This document shows positions 33,897-43,172 of a stretch of DNA of 64,000 nt, piece by piece. The notes beneath the pieces are model-generated. The model was not told the origin of the DNA and made no database searches. It was given only the letters and a program-made list of their open reading frames with translations. How positions within the stretch are numbered: position 1 is the stretch's first letter; each line of letters opens with the position of its first letter. The translations under genes and the position numbers were made by a program. The stretch is from contig NZ_CP121463.1 of assembly GCF_029690065.1 (NCBI RefSeq), forward strand, positions 2,294,001 through 2,358,000, written 5' to 3'. The stretch comes from Arthrobacter sp. Y-9. GTDB taxonomy: Bacteria > Actinomycetota > Actinomycetes > Actinomycetales > Micrococcaceae.

Positions 33897-34472
33897 CGTC
33901 GGCACACCCGAGGTCTGCGGCAATGCCATGCCGAGACCCTGGTACAGCTCCTCGACCGAGCCGGCGCCCTGCCGGGTGGCGATGTCCACCAGGATCCCCG
34001 CGCAGGCCCGGGCGTCCTCCGCCGGGTCGTGATGGTTGACCAGGGGCACGCCCGCCTGGTGCGCCGCGAACGGCAACGAGTTGGACGGCAGGCTGTAGCA
34101 CCGGCGCGAGAGCACCACGGTGCAGGCGTAGCGGTACCGCGGCGCACGCTCCCCCGAAACCCTGAGCGCGGCGTCGATGACGCCCAGGTCGAAGGCGGCG
34201 TTGTGAGCCACCACCACGTCATCCCCGATGAACTCCTGAATGCGCGGGAACAGCTCCAGGAAGCGGGGTTCCCCGGCCACTTCATGCGGGTGGATGCCGT
34301 GGATCGCTATATTGCGGGGGTCGAAATGGTCGTGCCCCGCGGGCGGCCGGATCAGGAAGCAGTCCTCTTCCACCACGAGGCCGTCACGGACCCGGGTCAT
34401 CCCCAGGGCACAAGGAGAGCCCCAGAATCCGTTCGCGGTCTCGAAGTCGATCGCGGTGAAATTCAGGGGCAC
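33891..34472 (-). CDS. DEDDh 3'-5' exonuclease (DnaQ-like)
   Basis: 193 residues. The three Exo motifs are visible: AIDFETAN (D-x-E), VVAHNAAFDLGVID and NHHDPAEDARACAGIL with H-x5-D spacing. It resembles the stand-alone exonuclease often annotated DNA polymerase III epsilon-like, acting in repair or RNA end trimming. GTG 34472 follows TAGGCT by 6 nt, a predicted leaderless start. Confidence 0.9.
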   Translation of the reverse strand: MPLNFTAIDFETANGFWGSPCALGMTRVRDGLVVEEDCFLIRPPAGHDHFDPRNIAIHGIHPHEVAGEPRFLELFPRIQEFIGDDVVVAHNAAFDLGVIDAALRVSGERAPRYRYACTVVLSRRCYSLPSNSLPFAAHQAGVPLVNHHDPAEDARACAGILVDIATRQGAGSVEELYQGLGMALPQTSGVPTR

Positions 34473-34478
34473 TCCTCA

Positions 34479-34484
34479 AGCCTA
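34479..34484 (-). promoter_or_regulatory. -10 of a leaderless promoter (exonuclease)
   Basis: TAGGCT ends 6 nt before GTG 34472 on the minus strand. Confidence 0.55.
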
Positions 34485-34560
34485 CGCCTTCGCGCCGATC
34501 CTCCGGGTCAGGCCATCCGGCGAGCTCACGCCGTCCGACCGTTCCCACCCAGGCGGCCCG

Positions 34561-35247
34561 TCAGGGCACCGCCCGGCGGATGGTGAGGAACGCACCCAGT
34601 CCCATCGCCGCCGCCAGCAGCGCGAGGATCCCTGAGAGGCCCAGGATGGAGATCTGGACGAGGAAGTCGCCCACAGCACCCCAGAGACCGCCGAGCGTGA
34701 TGACGAAGATCGCGGCCACCACCAGGAGAGCCAGTCCGATGCTCACCACGAGGACTCCCGTGACACCCCAGCGCTTGTAGAGCGTGGCGCCCCAGAAACC
34801 GAGCGTGAAGAAGAACAGTGTGATCACGAAGGACACGATCATGCTCTGCCACCACGGCCCGTCGAAGAGGAACGGGACGCGGAAGAAGTACCCGTCCATC
34901 CCCCAGCCGTGCGTCGCGAGCTCCACCTGGGTGCCGATGCCGTAGATCACGGCCATGCCGAGTGCCACGGCGGTGAACGTCACATAGGTGCCGAGAAAGA
35001 AGGCCCGGCGGGTGACGCTCATGCCGAGCGAGAAGGGGAACGTCAGTGTCAGGCTCTGGATCCCGAGGGCGAAGAAGTACCAGAGCGGTGCGAAGGGCGC
35101 GCCTCCGCTGAACTTCGGGCCGGCGGGGATGATGGCGAAGAGCGCCAGGCAGAGCGCGAAGGCTCCGCCGAGGATGACGGACGGGATCCCCAGGAACGTC
35201 CACTTGTTGATGAGCTGCATGCGGCTGACCGCCAGGACCCTGTTCAT
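34561..35247 (-). CDS. ABC transporter membrane subunit (ABC-2 type)
   Basis: 228 residues with six predicted helices and no enzyme motifs; N-terminus NRVLAVSRMQLINKWTFLG. Its ATG overlaps the stop of the ATPase gene by 4 nt. With the GntR gene it forms a YtrA-like three-gene operon. Such systems often respond to cell-wall antibiotics; the substrate here is unknown. Confidence 0.8.
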   Translation of the reverse strand: MNRVLAVSRMQLINKWTFLGIPSVILGGAFALCLALFAIIPAGPKFSGGAPFAPLWYFFALGIQSLTLTFPFSLGMSVTRRAFFLGTYVTFTAVALGMAVIYGIGTQVELATHGWGMDGYFFRVPFLFDGPWWQSMIVSFVITLFFFTLGFWGATLYKRWGVTGVLVVSIGLALLVVAAIFVITLGGLWGAVGDFLVQISILGLSGILALLAAAMGLGAFLTIRRAVP

Positions 35248-36191
35248 CGGGCCGCCTCCTTGCTGTCCGTGCCGCGGCCGGAGCCGGCGGCGTCGTTCAA
35301 TGAGCTCTCCGCGCCCTGAGCGGACAGGGAGGCGTGGACCACCAGTTGCTGGAGCGAGACCTGTCCGAGCGTGAGTCCCAGTTCGGCCGCCTCGCGGCGC
35401 TGCATCGGGCTGAGCCGTCCGGCGATCGAAACCGACACCGTGTTGAGCAGACGCTCTTCGAACAGGACCGGGTATCCCTCGACGAATGCGGCGACCACGT
35501 CGGCCGGACCCGCCACGCTGACGGCCGAACCCCGGATCTCCTCCGCCTCGTCGTCCATGATGATCCGGCCCCGGTCGATGACCACGATGTGCTCCAGGAG
35601 ATTGGCCACCTCATCGATCAGGTGGGAAGAGAGCACCACGGTGCGGGGATGCTCGGCGAAGTCCTTGACCAGGTGGTCGTAGAACAGGTGGCGGGCCACC
35701 GCGTCCAGACCCAGGTACGGCTCGTCGAAGAACGTCAGCTCCGCCCTGCTCGCCAGGCCGATCACGATCCCGACGGCGGAGAGCTGGCCCCGCGAAAGCT
35801 TCTTGATCCGCCGCTTGAGAGGCAGCTGGAAATCCTCGGCGAGGCGTTCGGCGAAGGTCTGGTCCCAGTCCGCGAAGAACAGGGCGGCGGCCTGGAACGC
35901 CTGCGCGGGGGTGAAGTCGTCCGGGTACTTCTGAGACTCGCGGATGAAGCAGATCCTGCGCAGGACCCGCTCGTTCTCGTACGGATCCTCGCCGAACACA
36001 CGGACCGTGCCGCCACTCGGGAAACCCTGTGCGGTCAGGATGGACATCAGGGTGGTCTTGCCCGCCCCGTTACGCCCGAGCAGGCCGTAGATCCTGTTCT
36101 CCCGGAACTCCAGATCCACCTCCTCCAGGGCGGTGACGTCCTTGTACCTCCGGCCGAGGCCGCGCACCTGGACCACTGTCTGTTCGTTCAT
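35244..36191 (-). CDS. ABC transporter ATP-binding protein
   Basis: 315 residues. Walker A GLLGRNGAGKTTLMS near residue 40, signature KKLSRGQLSAVGI, Walker B ELTFFDEPYLGLDA and the switch His in VLSSHLIDEV. The C-terminal about 100 residues are a regulatory extension. It starts 2 bp after the gntR stop, and its 3' end overlaps the permease gene by 4 nt. Confidence 0.93.
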   Translation of the reverse strand: MNEQTVVQVRGLGRRYKDVTALEEVDLEFRENRIYGLLGRNGAGKTTLMSILTAQGFPSGGTVRVFGEDPYENERVLRRICFIRESQKYPDDFTPAQAFQAAALFFADWDQTFAERLAEDFQLPLKRRIKKLSRGQLSAVGIVIGLASRAELTFFDEPYLGLDAVARHLFYDHLVKDFAEHPRTVVLSSHLIDEVANLLEHIVVIDRGRIIMDDEAEEIRGSAVSVAGPADVVAAFVEGYPVLFEERLLNTVSVSIAGRLSPMQRREAAELGLTLGQVSLQQLVVHASLSAQGAESSLNDAAGSGRGTDSKEAAR

Positions 36192-36193
36192 GG

Positions 36194-36595
36194 CTATGCC
36201 TTCCCCTGCGTGCTCGTGTCGTGGCCTTCGGCCTTCTCGTCGTCCAGCGCCGCGGTCAGCATCGCCAGGAGCTCGGCGCGGGCGATGCCCAGCTTGCCGG
36301 CCTCGAGGCAGAGCGGCTCCACGAACTGCGACTTGAAATGCTCCCGGCGACGGCCGAGCAGCTTGTCCCGCGCTCCTGCGGCGACGAACATGCCGATGCC
36401 GCGGCGCTTGTACAGGATTCCTTCTTCCACCAAGGTGTTCACTCCTTTGGCGGCCGTGGCCGGATTGATGCGGTAGTACTGGGCGAACTCATTGGTCGAG
36501 GGCACCTGAGATTCCTCCGGCAGCGCGCCCGAGACGATGTCGTTCTCGATGAGCGCCGCGATCTGGAGAAAGATCGGGCCGGAGTCGTCGATCAC
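36194..36595 (-). CDS. GntR-family regulator, YtrA subfamily
   Basis: 133 residues. Winged HTH: GPIFLQIAALIENDIVSGAL, PSTNEFAQYYRINPATAAKG, LVEEGILYKRRGIGMFV, followed by a short helical tail typical of YtrA proteins that regulate linked ABC transporters. GTG 36595 is chosen because GGGAGG lies 6 nt upstream; ATG 36613 lies beside the operator and lacks an SD. First gene of gntR-ATPase-permease. Confidence 0.92.
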   Translation of the reverse strand: MIDDSGPIFLQIAALIENDIVSGALPEESQVPSTNEFAQYYRINPATAAKGVNTLVEEGILYKRRGIGMFVAAGARDKLLGRRREHFKSQFVEPLCLEAGKLGIARAELLAMLTAALDDEKAEGHDTSTQGKA

Positions 36596-36616
36596 GGCGC
36601 GCCTCCCAACCACATT

Positions 36617-36640
36617 GGTTCATTACTCATGTAACTAACC
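36617..36640. promoter_or_regulatory. Candidate GntR (YtrA-type) operator
   Basis: Arms GGTTCATTAC (36617-36626) and GTAACTAACC (36631-36640) match at 8 of 10 positions around TCAT. It sits 22 bp before the regulator start in an AT-rich patch between divergent genes. Confidence 0.65.
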
Positions 36641-36708
36641 ATAGAACCACTGAACCCGTCACGCAAGCCCGTGGAGGGAACGTCCAGCGAAACCCCAGTG
36701 GGGACCCG

Positions 36709-36714
36709 TAGGCT
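36709..36714 (+). promoter_or_regulatory. -10 of a leaderless promoter (dedA)
   Basis: TAGGCT ends 6 nt before GTG 36721; no SD. Confidence 0.6.
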
Positions 36715-36720
36715 GGGACG

Positions 36721-37431
36721 GTGATTGATGCCTCTTTTGCCGCCGATACCCTGCACGCCATGGCGCGTGTACCCGTACCGACCGCTTCCTTCCTGCCGGA
36801 CTGGCTGAACCCGCAGATCTTCCTGGCCGACCCGGCGCTGGCGCCGTGGGTGGTCCTGCTGGTCTGCGGCATCGTCTTCGCGGAGACCGGTCTGCTGGTG
36901 GGGTTCTTCCTGCCGGGTGATTCCCTGCTCTTCACGGCCGGCCTGCTCGTGGCCACCGGAACCATCAAGTTCAACATCGTCGCCCTGATCACCCTCGTGG
37001 TCATTTCGGCCATCATCGGCAACCAGTGCGGCTACCTGATCGGCCGCAAGGCCGGCCCCGCGCTCTTCAACCGTCCCGAATCCCGGCTGTTCAAGCACGA
37101 GAATGTCGAGAAGGCCCATGTCTTCTTCGAAAAGCACGGCGGCAAGGCCCTGATCCTGGCCCGCTTCGTGCCCATCATCCGCACCTTCGTCCCGGTCATC
37201 GTGGGCGTCGCGGAGTACGACCGGAAGAAGTTCTTCCTCTTCAACGTGATCGGCGGAGTCCTCTGGGGCGGCGGCGTCACCCTGCTCGGCTACATCCTCG
37301 GCGACCGTGTGCCGTGGGTCTCCAAGAACCTGGACCTGATCTTCATCGTGATCGTGCTCGTCTCGGTCCTGCCGATCCTCATCGAAGGCATCAAGGGCTA
37401 CCTCGACCGGAAGAAGTCCGGCAAGGCCTGA
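36721..37431 (+). CDS. DedA-family membrane protein
   Basis: 236 residues. SNARE-associated/DedA fold with re-entrant loops: FAETGLLVGFFLPGDSLLFTAG, the conserved GxxxGxxxGxxxG-like GNQCGYLIGRKAG, and ARFVPIIRTFVPVIVGVAEY with the essential Arg pair. DedA proteins are proposed lipid (undecaprenyl phosphate/phospholipid) flippases needed for envelope homeostasis. Begins at GTG 36721 behind TAGGCT, no SD. Confidence 0.92.
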   Translation: MIDASFAADTLHAMARVPVPTASFLPDWLNPQIFLADPALAPWVVLLVCGIVFAETGLLVGFFLPGDSLLFTAGLLVATGTIKFNIVALITLVVISAIIGNQCGYLIGRKAGPALFNRPESRLFKHENVEKAHVFFEKHGGKALILARFVPIIRTFVPVIVGVAEYDRKKFFLFNVIGGVLWGGGVTLLGYILGDRVPWVSKNLDLIFIVIVLVSVLPILIEGIKGYLDRKKSGKA

Positions 37432-37463
37432 GCCCTCCCGCGGACCCATCCGGCCCCGGACAG

Positions 37464-37500
37464 ACGAGAGCCCCCACTGGATTCCAGTGGGGGCTCTCGT
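37464..37500. terminator. Bidirectional terminator between dedA and rdgB
   Basis: Perfect 17-bp arms (37464-37480 and 37484-37500) around ATT, with GAGAGCCCCCAC in the arm; it lies between two convergent stops. Confidence 0.85.
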
Positions 37501-37539
37501 GCGTCGCAGGCCGGCAGTGCATCACCGGCGGGTCCGCGG

Positions 37540-38193
37540 CTAGGACAGCGCCTTCACGATCGCGGGCAGCAGGGCCCGGAACGCCTTGCCGCGGTGGCTG
37601 ATGGCGTTCTTCTCCTCGCGGCTCAGCTCGGCGCAGCTGCGGGCCTCCCCCTCCGGCTGCAGGATGGGGTCGTAACCGAAGCCGCCCTCACCGCGCGGCT
37701 CACGGAGCAGGGTGCCGTTGAGCGTGCCGTACTCGACGACGTCGTACGCCTCCTCGTCCGCCCCCGGCACCGTGAGCGCGGCGGCGCACACGAAGGCGGC
37801 GCCGCGGTGCGGCTCGGCGATGTCCCCAAGCTGGGCGAGCAGAAGATCGAGGTTCGCCTGGTCGTCGCCGTGGCGGCCGGCCCAGCGGGCCGAGAAGATG
37901 CCCGGCGCGCCGCCCATGATGTCCACACTCAGGCCCGAGTCGTCCGCGATGGACGGCAGCCCGGTGGCCGACGCCACGGCGCGGGACTTGAGCAGGGAGT
38001 TCTCGGCGAAGCTCGTGCCGTCCTCCACCACGTCCGGCACACCGGCCGTCGCGGCGTCGATGACCTGCGTGTCGACGTCCAGACCGGGCACCTGCCCGCG
38101 CAGAAGATCGCGCAGCTCGTTCAGCTTGCCGGCGTTGCGGGTCGCGAGCACCAGGCGGGCGCCGTCGGGGACGGTGTACTCCGGGGCGGTCAC
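37540..38193 (-). CDS. rdgB: RdgB/HAM1 non-canonical purine NTP pyrophosphatase
   Basis: 217 residues. Hydrolyses dITP/ITP/XTP to keep them out of nucleic acids. Motifs: [51 protein letters not shown] and [12 protein letters not shown]. Overlaps rph by 4 nt, the order standard for actinobacteria. Confidence 0.96.
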   Translation of the reverse strand: MTAPEYTVPDGARLVLATRNAGKLNELRDLLRGQVPGLDVDTQVIDAATAGVPDVVEDGTSFAENSLLKSRAVASATGLPSIADDSGLSVDIMGGAPGIFSARWAGRHGDDQANLDLLLAQLGDIAEPHRGAAFVCAAALTVPGADEEAYDVVEYGTLNGTLLREPRGEGGFGYDPILQPEGEARSCAELSREEKNAISHRGKAFRALLPAIVKALS

Positions 38194-38975
38194 AGGATGC
38201 CGTCCAGGGTTTCGCCGAGCGTCTCCCGCTGGATCGCGGCGAGCTGGCTCGTGCCGATCAGGGCCAGGTCCAGGAGGCGGTTCAGCTCATCCCGGTCGAA
38301 CGGCGCGCCCTCGGCCGTGCCCTGGACCTCCACGAACTTGCCGCCACCGGTGACGACGACGTTCATGTCGGTCTCGGCGCGGACGTCCTCCACATACGGC
38401 AGGTCCAGCATCGGCACGCCGTCGATGATGCCCACGGAGACCGCGGCGATCGTGTCGGTCAGCGGCTTGGCCTTCGGGGCGATGAGCTTGTTCTCCCGCG
38501 CGAAGCGGATGGACTCGGCGAGCGCCACGAAGGCGCCGGTGATCGCCGCGGTGCGGGTGCCGCCGTCGGCCTGGAGCACGTCGCAGTCCAGGACGATGGT
38601 GTTCTCGCCCAGCGCCTTGGTGTCGATGATGGAGCGCAGCGAACGGCCGATGAGCCGGGAGATCTCGTGGGTGCGGCCGCCGATCTTGCCCTTCACGGAC
38701 TCACGGTCGGACCGCGTGTTCGTGGCGCGGGGCAGCATGGCGTATTCGGCCGTGACCCAGCCGCGGCCCTCCCCCTTGAGCCAGCGCGGCACCCCTTCGG
38801 TCAGGGACGCGGTGCACAGCACCCGGGTGTTGCCGAACTCGATCAGCGCAGACCCTTCGGCCTGGTTGGACCAGCCGCGGGTGATGCTGATGGGCCGCAG
38901 CTGCTCGGGGCTGCGGCCATCGGCGCGCACCACGGTGGCGGGCAGGGATGACTCGTTCGAAAGGTTGGGGGTCAT
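38190..38975 (-). CDS. rph: Ribonuclease PH
   Basis: 261 residues. Phosphorolytic 3'-5' exoribonuclease maturing tRNA 3' ends. Characteristic: [62 protein letters not shown] and the catalytic region [22 protein letters not shown] 38975 follows TAGGCT by 7 nt, a leaderless start heading rph-rdgB. Confidence 0.97.
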   Translation of the reverse strand: MTPNLSNESSLPATVVRADGRSPEQLRPISITRGWSNQAEGSALIEFGNTRVLCTASLTEGVPRWLKGEGRGWVTAEYAMLPRATNTRSDRESVKGKIGGRTHEISRLIGRSLRSIIDTKALGENTIVLDCDVLQADGGTRTAAITGAFVALAESIRFARENKLIAPKAKPLTDTIAAVSVGIIDGVPMLDLPYVEDVRAETDMNVVVTGGGKFVEVQGTAEGAPFDRDELNRLLDLALIGTSQLAAIQRETLGETLDGIL

Positions 38976-38982
38976 GACACCA

Positions 38983-38988
38983 AGCCTA
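38983..38988 (-). promoter_or_regulatory. -10 of a leaderless promoter (rph)
   Basis: TAGGCT ends 7 nt before ATG 38975 on the minus strand; marks rph-rdgB as a separate transcript from the murI-MBL genes. Confidence 0.6.
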
Positions 38989-38998
38989 TCGCGGGCGG

Positions 38999-39796
38999 TC
39001 AGAGCTCGTAATGCACGCCCGCCACGGCCACCGAGACGCCGCCGCCGAAGACCTCCTTGGCCTCCGCGAGCACGGTGTTCGCGTCCGTCCAGACCGGGAT
39101 GTGCGTCAGGAGGAGCCGCTTGGCCTCCGCCTCGACGGCCGCCTCCCCGGCTCGCTTGCCGGTCAGGTGCACGTCCTTGATCGCGTCGTCACGGCCCTCC
39201 TGGAAGGCCGCCTCGCACAGGAACAGATCGGCGTTGCGGGCAGCTTCGACCAGTGCGGGGCAGCTGTCCGTGTCACCCGAATAGCTGAGCACGGTCTCCT
39301 TGACGGTCCCGTCCTCGAGCTCCTGACGGCACTCGACGCGGAGGGCGTACGCCTCCTCGATCGGGTGGTTCACGGCGTAGGGGGTGACGGTGAACGGGCC
39401 CACCTGGACCGGCTTCTCCACGGTCCAGGAACCGAAGTCGAAGTCCTCGTGCATGCCCGGGTCCAGCTCCAGGCCGTAGGCGGTGGCGAGACGGTCCGCC
39501 GTCGCTTCGGGTCCCCAGACCGGGATCCGGCCGCGGTCCCAGCCACCGGGCTTCCAGTGCACCGCGACGTGCAGTCCGCACAGGTCCATGCAGTGGTCCG
39601 GGTGCAGGTGGCTGAGGAAGATCGCGTCGATGTCCTCGAGATCCGTGTACCGCTGGAGCGAGCCGAGGGCGCCGCTGCCGAGGTCCAGGATGATCTTCCA
39701 GCGGCGTCCGCCGCTGTCCGCGGTCAGGAGATAGCACGACGCCGGCGAACCGGGCCCGGGGAAACTCCCCGTGCAGCCCACGATGGTCAGCTTCAT
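38999..39796 (-). CDS. MBL-fold metallo-hydrolase (RNase Z/AtsA-like)
   Basis: 265 residues. The metallo-beta-lactamase metal motif is [13 protein letters not shown]; further ligands are in [24 protein letters not shown] and [11 protein letters not shown]. Close to the conserved actinobacterial protein encoded between murI and rph; related folds act as tRNase Z or cyclic-nucleotide phosphodiesterase, so the substrate is open. Overlaps murI by 4 nt. Confidence 0.9.
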   Translation of the reverse strand: MKLTIVGCTGSFPGPGSPASCYLLTADSGGRRWKIILDLGSGALGSLQRYTDLEDIDAIFLSHLHPDHCMDLCGLHVAVHWKPGGWDRGRIPVWGPEATADRLATAYGLELDPGMHEDFDFGSWTVEKPVQVGPFTVTPYAVNHPIEEAYALRVECRQELEDGTVKETVLSYSGDTDSCPALVEAARNADLFLCEAAFQEGRDDAIKDVHLTGKRAGEAAVEAEAKRLLLTHIPVWTDANTVLAEAKEVFGGGVSVAVAGVHYEL

Positions 39797-40791
39797 CCCT
39801 GTCCCCCGTCCGCCGTGGCCTTCGCCACGAAGTGGGAGATGCGCGGCTGCCGAGCTGCCGCCCGTGCCGCCTCCAGCATCTCCGGTGTGATCTTCGCCAG
39901 GCTTCCGGTGGGATAGCTCGCCGAGACATGATCCACATGCTCCACGCTGACCACCTCCGGTCCGAGGAATCGACGGGCCAGTTTCCCGAACCCGTCGGCG
40001 TCACCCGTCGCGACGAAATGGTGCTTCGGAGTGGCGGGGTCCTGGCGTTCCAGACCGTGCCTGATGAGTGAACGGTACACGTCCTTGGCCGTCTCCTCCG
40101 CACTGGAGACCAAGGTGACGTCCTCCCCCATCACGTAGGAGATGACACCGGTGAGCAAGGGGTAGTGCGTGCACCCGAGCACCAGGGTGTCGACGCCTGC
40201 GGCCTTCAGCGGCGCCAGGTAATCCTCGGCGAGCGCCAGAAGTTCCGGCCCCGTCGTGATGCCCTCCTCCACGTACGGCACGAACTCGGGGCACGCCACC
40301 GAGAGGACCTCCAGGTCAGGGGCCGCCGCGAAAGTGTCCTCGTACGCCCGGGACCCCACCGTGGCGGAGGTCCCGATCACGCCGATGCGCCCGTTCCGTG
40401 TCGAGGAGACCGCCCGGCGCACCGCGGGCTGGATGACCTCGATCACGGGGATGCCGTAGCGCGCCTCGTAGCGTTCGCGGGCGTCGCGGAGCACGGCCGC
40501 CGACGCCGTGTTACAGGCGATCGTGAGGAGCTTCACGCCCGAGTCGACGAGCTCGTCCATGATGCCGAGAGCGTTGGCCCGCACCTCCGCGATCGGCAGA
40601 GGGCCGTAGGGGCCGTTGGCGGTGTCCCCGACATAGAGCACGGCTTCGGTGGGCAGCTGGTCGATCACGGACCGTGCCACGGTCAGTCCCCCGACGCCCG
40701 AGTCGAAGATCCCGATCGGACGTTCGGAGCGTGGCAGCTGCGTGGCCTCGTTCGCGGCCGGCAGCAACTGCTCGGAGCCCGGCAGACTCAT
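39793..40791 (-). CDS. murI: Glutamate racemase
   Basis: 332 residues, with extensions at both ends relative to the usual about 265. Makes D-glutamate for peptidoglycan. Two-base mechanism cysteines: C93 in IACNTASA and C207 in [10 protein letters not shown]30 in [17 protein letters not shown] 40791 has GGAGG 7 nt upstream and overlaps the DUF2017 stop by 4 nt; the longer frame to 40941 is shadow. Confidence 0.95.
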   Translation of the reverse strand: MSLPGSEQLLPAANEATQLPRSERPIGIFDSGVGGLTVARSVIDQLPTEAVLYVGDTANGPYGPLPIAEVRANALGIMDELVDSGVKLLTIACNTASAAVLRDARERYEARYGIPVIEVIQPAVRRAVSSTRNGRIGVIGTSATVGSRAYEDTFAAAPDLEVLSVACPEFVPYVEEGITTGPELLALAEDYLAPLKAAGVDTLVLGCTHYPLLTGVISYVMGEDVTLVSSAEETAKDVYRSLIRHGLERQDPATPKHHFVATGDADGFGKLARRFLGPEVVSVEHVDHVSASYPTGSLAKITPEMLEAARAAARQPRISHFVAKATADGGQG

Positions 40792-41393
40792 GCGAGGCCC
40801 TCCCCCTCGCCCTTCTTCCCGGCCCGGGACGAGCCGGTGTCCAGGCTGTAGCTGAGGGCCTGGACCAGGGAGTCCTGAAGCCAGGTCACGAAGTTGTAGA
40901 CCACGGAGAGGTAGGTCTCCAGGTCGTCGGCGTCCGACCACTCCTGCATGGCGTGGACCGCCTCGGCGTCGTCCTGGGTGCGGATGCCGAGGCGCTCGCT
41001 CACCACCAGGCGCACGTCGTTCAGGGCCATGGCGAAGTTCCGGGCCTGGTTCTCGTCCAGGTGAAGCTCATTGCTCTCGAGCGCGAGGGAGGCCGCACGC
41101 AGCGCGCCGATCTTGCTCTCCCGCAGCGAGCGCTCGGTGAAGCGGCGGAATTCGAGGGCGGCCTCGTCGTCGTCCTTCACACCGTCCGGGAGGAGGCGGC
41201 GCAGCGCGGCATCCGACGGAGGGGCGATGTGGGGGTCGAAACCGACCAGGGCCACCAGCGGGTCCTCGGAGTCCAGAGCCTCGGGCTCCAGCATGCTGAT
41301 GACGTCGGAGAACAGCTTCCGCAGGAGCTCCCGCTCCTCTTCCTCGAGGAAACCGGTGATGCCCCGGCTGCCCGGCACGAATGTCTTAGCCAT
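40788..41393 (-). CDS. DUF2017 protein
   Basis: 201 residues, mainly helical and acidic, no signal or TM. Segments: [39 protein letters not shown] and [19 protein letters not shown]2017 genes regularly sit between clpS and murI in actinobacteria. ATG 41393 overlaps the clpS stop by 8 nt and has GGAAAGGGA upstream. A role with ClpS in proteolysis is suggested only by position. Confidence 0.88.
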   Translation of the reverse strand: MAKTFVPGSRGITGFLEEEERELLRKLFSDVISMLEPEALDSEDPLVALVGFDPHIAPPSDAALRRLLPDGVKDDDEAALEFRRFTERSLRESKIGALRAASLALESNELHLDENQARNFAMALNDVRLVVSERLGIRTQDDAEAVHAMQEWSDADDLETYLSVVYNFVTWLQDSLVQALSYSLDTGSSRAGKKGEGEGLA

Positions 41394-41736
41394 GCTGTCC
41401 CTTTCCACCGGCACCGGCGCGTTCCACGGTGGCCCACAGGCCGTACCCGTGCATCGCCACCACGTGCTGTTCCATGCGCTCCCGGCCCCCGTGAGCCACG
41501 ATCGAGCGGCCTTTGCGGTGGACTTCCATCATGAGCCGGTCGGCCTTCTTCTGGGAGTATCCGAAGTAGCTCCGGAACACGTAGCTGACATAGCTCATGA
41601 GGTTCACGGGGTCGTTCCAGACCACCAGATTCCACGGGGTGTCCGTGAGCGTCCGTTCCTCCAGGCCGTGCTCCTCACGGACCTCCGGGTCCGTCAGGGC
41701 GGCAAGCCGCACCTCTGCCGTGGCTGTGGGATTCAT
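41386..41736 (-). CDS. clpS: ATP-dependent Clp protease adaptor ClpS
   Basis: 116 residues. N-end-rule adaptor that hands substrates to ClpC/ClpA. The core has PWNLVVWNDPVNLMSYVSYV with the conserved D-x-V-N binding pocket, and LMMEVHRKGRSIVAHGGRE, the ClpA/C-facing part. An N-terminal 30-residue extension is present. ATG 41736 follows TAGAAT by 6 nt, so leaderless. Confidence 0.95.
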   Translation of the reverse strand: MNPTATAEVRLAALTDPEVREEHGLEERTLTDTPWNLVVWNDPVNLMSYVSYVFRSYFGYSQKKADRLMMEVHRKGRSIVAHGGRERMEQHVVAMHGYGLWATVERAGAGGKGQHG

Positions 41737-41742
41737 TAGTCC

Positions 41743-41748
41743 ATTCTA
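41743..41748 (-). promoter_or_regulatory. -10 of a leaderless promoter (clpS operon)
   Basis: TAGAAT ends 6 nt before ATG 41736 on the minus strand; heads clpS-DUF2017-murI-MBL. Confidence 0.6.
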
Positions 41749-41833
41749 GGCAGTGTCCGGGGCCCGTCGCGTCCCCGCCGGGTCGCCCGGCGCCGGGCAG
41801 GGACCGGACCAGCGCCGGATCACGGCGTGAGGA

Positions 41834-41839
41834 TAAAGT
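41834..41839 (+). promoter_or_regulatory. -10 of a leaderless promoter (pncB)
   Basis: TAAAGT ends 7 nt before GTG 41847. No palindrome like the NrtR site at 23850 is seen here. Confidence 0.5.
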
Positions 41840-41846
41840 GTGATGC

Positions 41847-43172
41847 GTGAGTACATCCTGGCAGCAACCCCGCGCTTCGCTGTATACCGACCACTACGAG
41901 CTCACCATGGTGCAGGCGGCTCTGGAGTCAGGCGCCGCCCAGCGGCGCTCCGTCTTCGAGGTCTTCGCCCGTCGCCTTCCGGACGGCCGCCGGTACGGCG
42001 TCGTCGCGGGCACGGGCCGTCTTCTGGAAGGCATCCGGAACTTCCGTTTCGGGCCGGAGGAACTCGAATTCCTCCGCAGCACCGGCGTGGTGAACGAGAA
42101 GACCCTGGCCTTCCTCGCGTCCTACCGTTTCACGGGCGACATCTGGGGCTATCCCGAGGGCGAGCTGTACTTCCCCAACTCCCCGCTGCTGGTGATCGAG
42201 TCGACGTTCGCCGAGGCGTGCATCCTCGAGACCTACGTCCTGTCGGTCCTCAACCATGACAGCGCCATCGCCTCGGCCGCGTCCCGCATGGCGCTGGCCG
42301 CCCGGGGCCGCCCGTGTATCGAGATGGGTTCCCGCCGCACGCACGAGGAGTCCGCCGTCGCGGCCGCCCGCGCCGCGATCATCTCCGGCTTCGTCAGCAC
42401 GTCCAACCTGGAAGCCGGGCTGCGCTACGGGCTGAAGACCTTCGGATCCGCCGCACACTCCTTCACCCTGCTGCATGACACCGAACGCGACGCGTTCACC
42501 GCGCAGCTCAGCTCGCTGGGCCCGGAGACCTCCCTCCTGGTGGACACGTACGACGTCGAGACCGCCGTCCGCACGGCCGTGGACCTGGCCGGAGACAAGC
42601 TGGGCGCGGTGCGCCTGGACTCCGGCGACCTGGTGGCGCAGGCGCAGTGGGTGCGCCAGCTGCTGGACGAACTCGGCGCCGTGAACACCCGGATCGTGGT
42701 GACGAGCGACCTGGACGAGTACGCCATCGCCGCCCTGCAGTCCGCCCCGGTGGACTCCTACGGTGTGGGCACCTCCCTCGTCACGGGCAGCGGCGCTCCG
42801 ACCGCGGGCATGGTCTACAAGCTCGTGAGCCGCACCAACGACGATGGCGAGTTCGTCTCCGTCGCCAAGGCCGCCAAGAACAAGGCGAGCGTCGGCGGCC
42901 GCAAGTACGCGCTGCGACGGCTCAACGAGCGGGGCACCGCCACCGCGGAGCTCGTGGGCATCGGCCATGAACCCGTGAACGACGGCAACGACCGCCCGCT
43001 CCTCGTGCAGTTCGTGGCCGGCGGCGAAGTCCTCCCCGGCTGGACCGGTCCTGAGGCGGTGACGCGCGCCCGCGAACGGCATGCCGCGTCCCTGGCCGAG
43101 ATGCCGCCGGCGGTGAACAGGCTCCAGCGAGGAGAACCGGTCATTCCCACCCTCTATGAGGAGGCACCATGA
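41847..43172 (+). CDS. pncB: Nicotinate phosphoribosyltransferase
   Basis: 441 residues. Salvage enzyme converting nicotinate and PRPP to nicotinate mononucleotide. Typical: YTDHYELTMVQAAL at the start, FEVFARRLPDGRRYGV, EMGSRRTHEESAVAAARAA (catalytic His in the HEE region), GAVRLDSGDL and YGVGTSLVTGSGAP. The GTG at 41847 starts right behind a TAAAGT box. Overlaps pncA by 4 nt; together they turn nicotinamide into NaMN. Confidence 0.95.
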   Translation: MSTSWQQPRASLYTDHYELTMVQAALESGAAQRRSVFEVFARRLPDGRRYGVVAGTGRLLEGIRNFRFGPEELEFLRSTGVVNEKTLAFLASYRFTGDIWGYPEGELYFPNSPLLVIESTFAEACILETYVLSVLNHDSAIASAASRMALAARGRPCIEMGSRRTHEESAVAAARAAIISGFVSTSNLEAGLRYGLKTFGSAAHSFTLLHDTERDAFTAQLSSLGPETSLLVDTYDVETAVRTAVDLAGDKLGAVRLDSGDLVAQAQWVRQLLDELGAVNTRIVVTSDLDEYAIAALQSAPVDSYGVGTSLVTGSGAPTAGMVYKLVSRTNDDGEFVSVAKAAKNKASVGGRKYALRRLNERGTATAELVGIGHEPVNDGNDRPLLVQFVAGGEVLPGWTGPEAVTRARERHAASLAEMPPAVNRLQRGEPVIPTLYEEAP

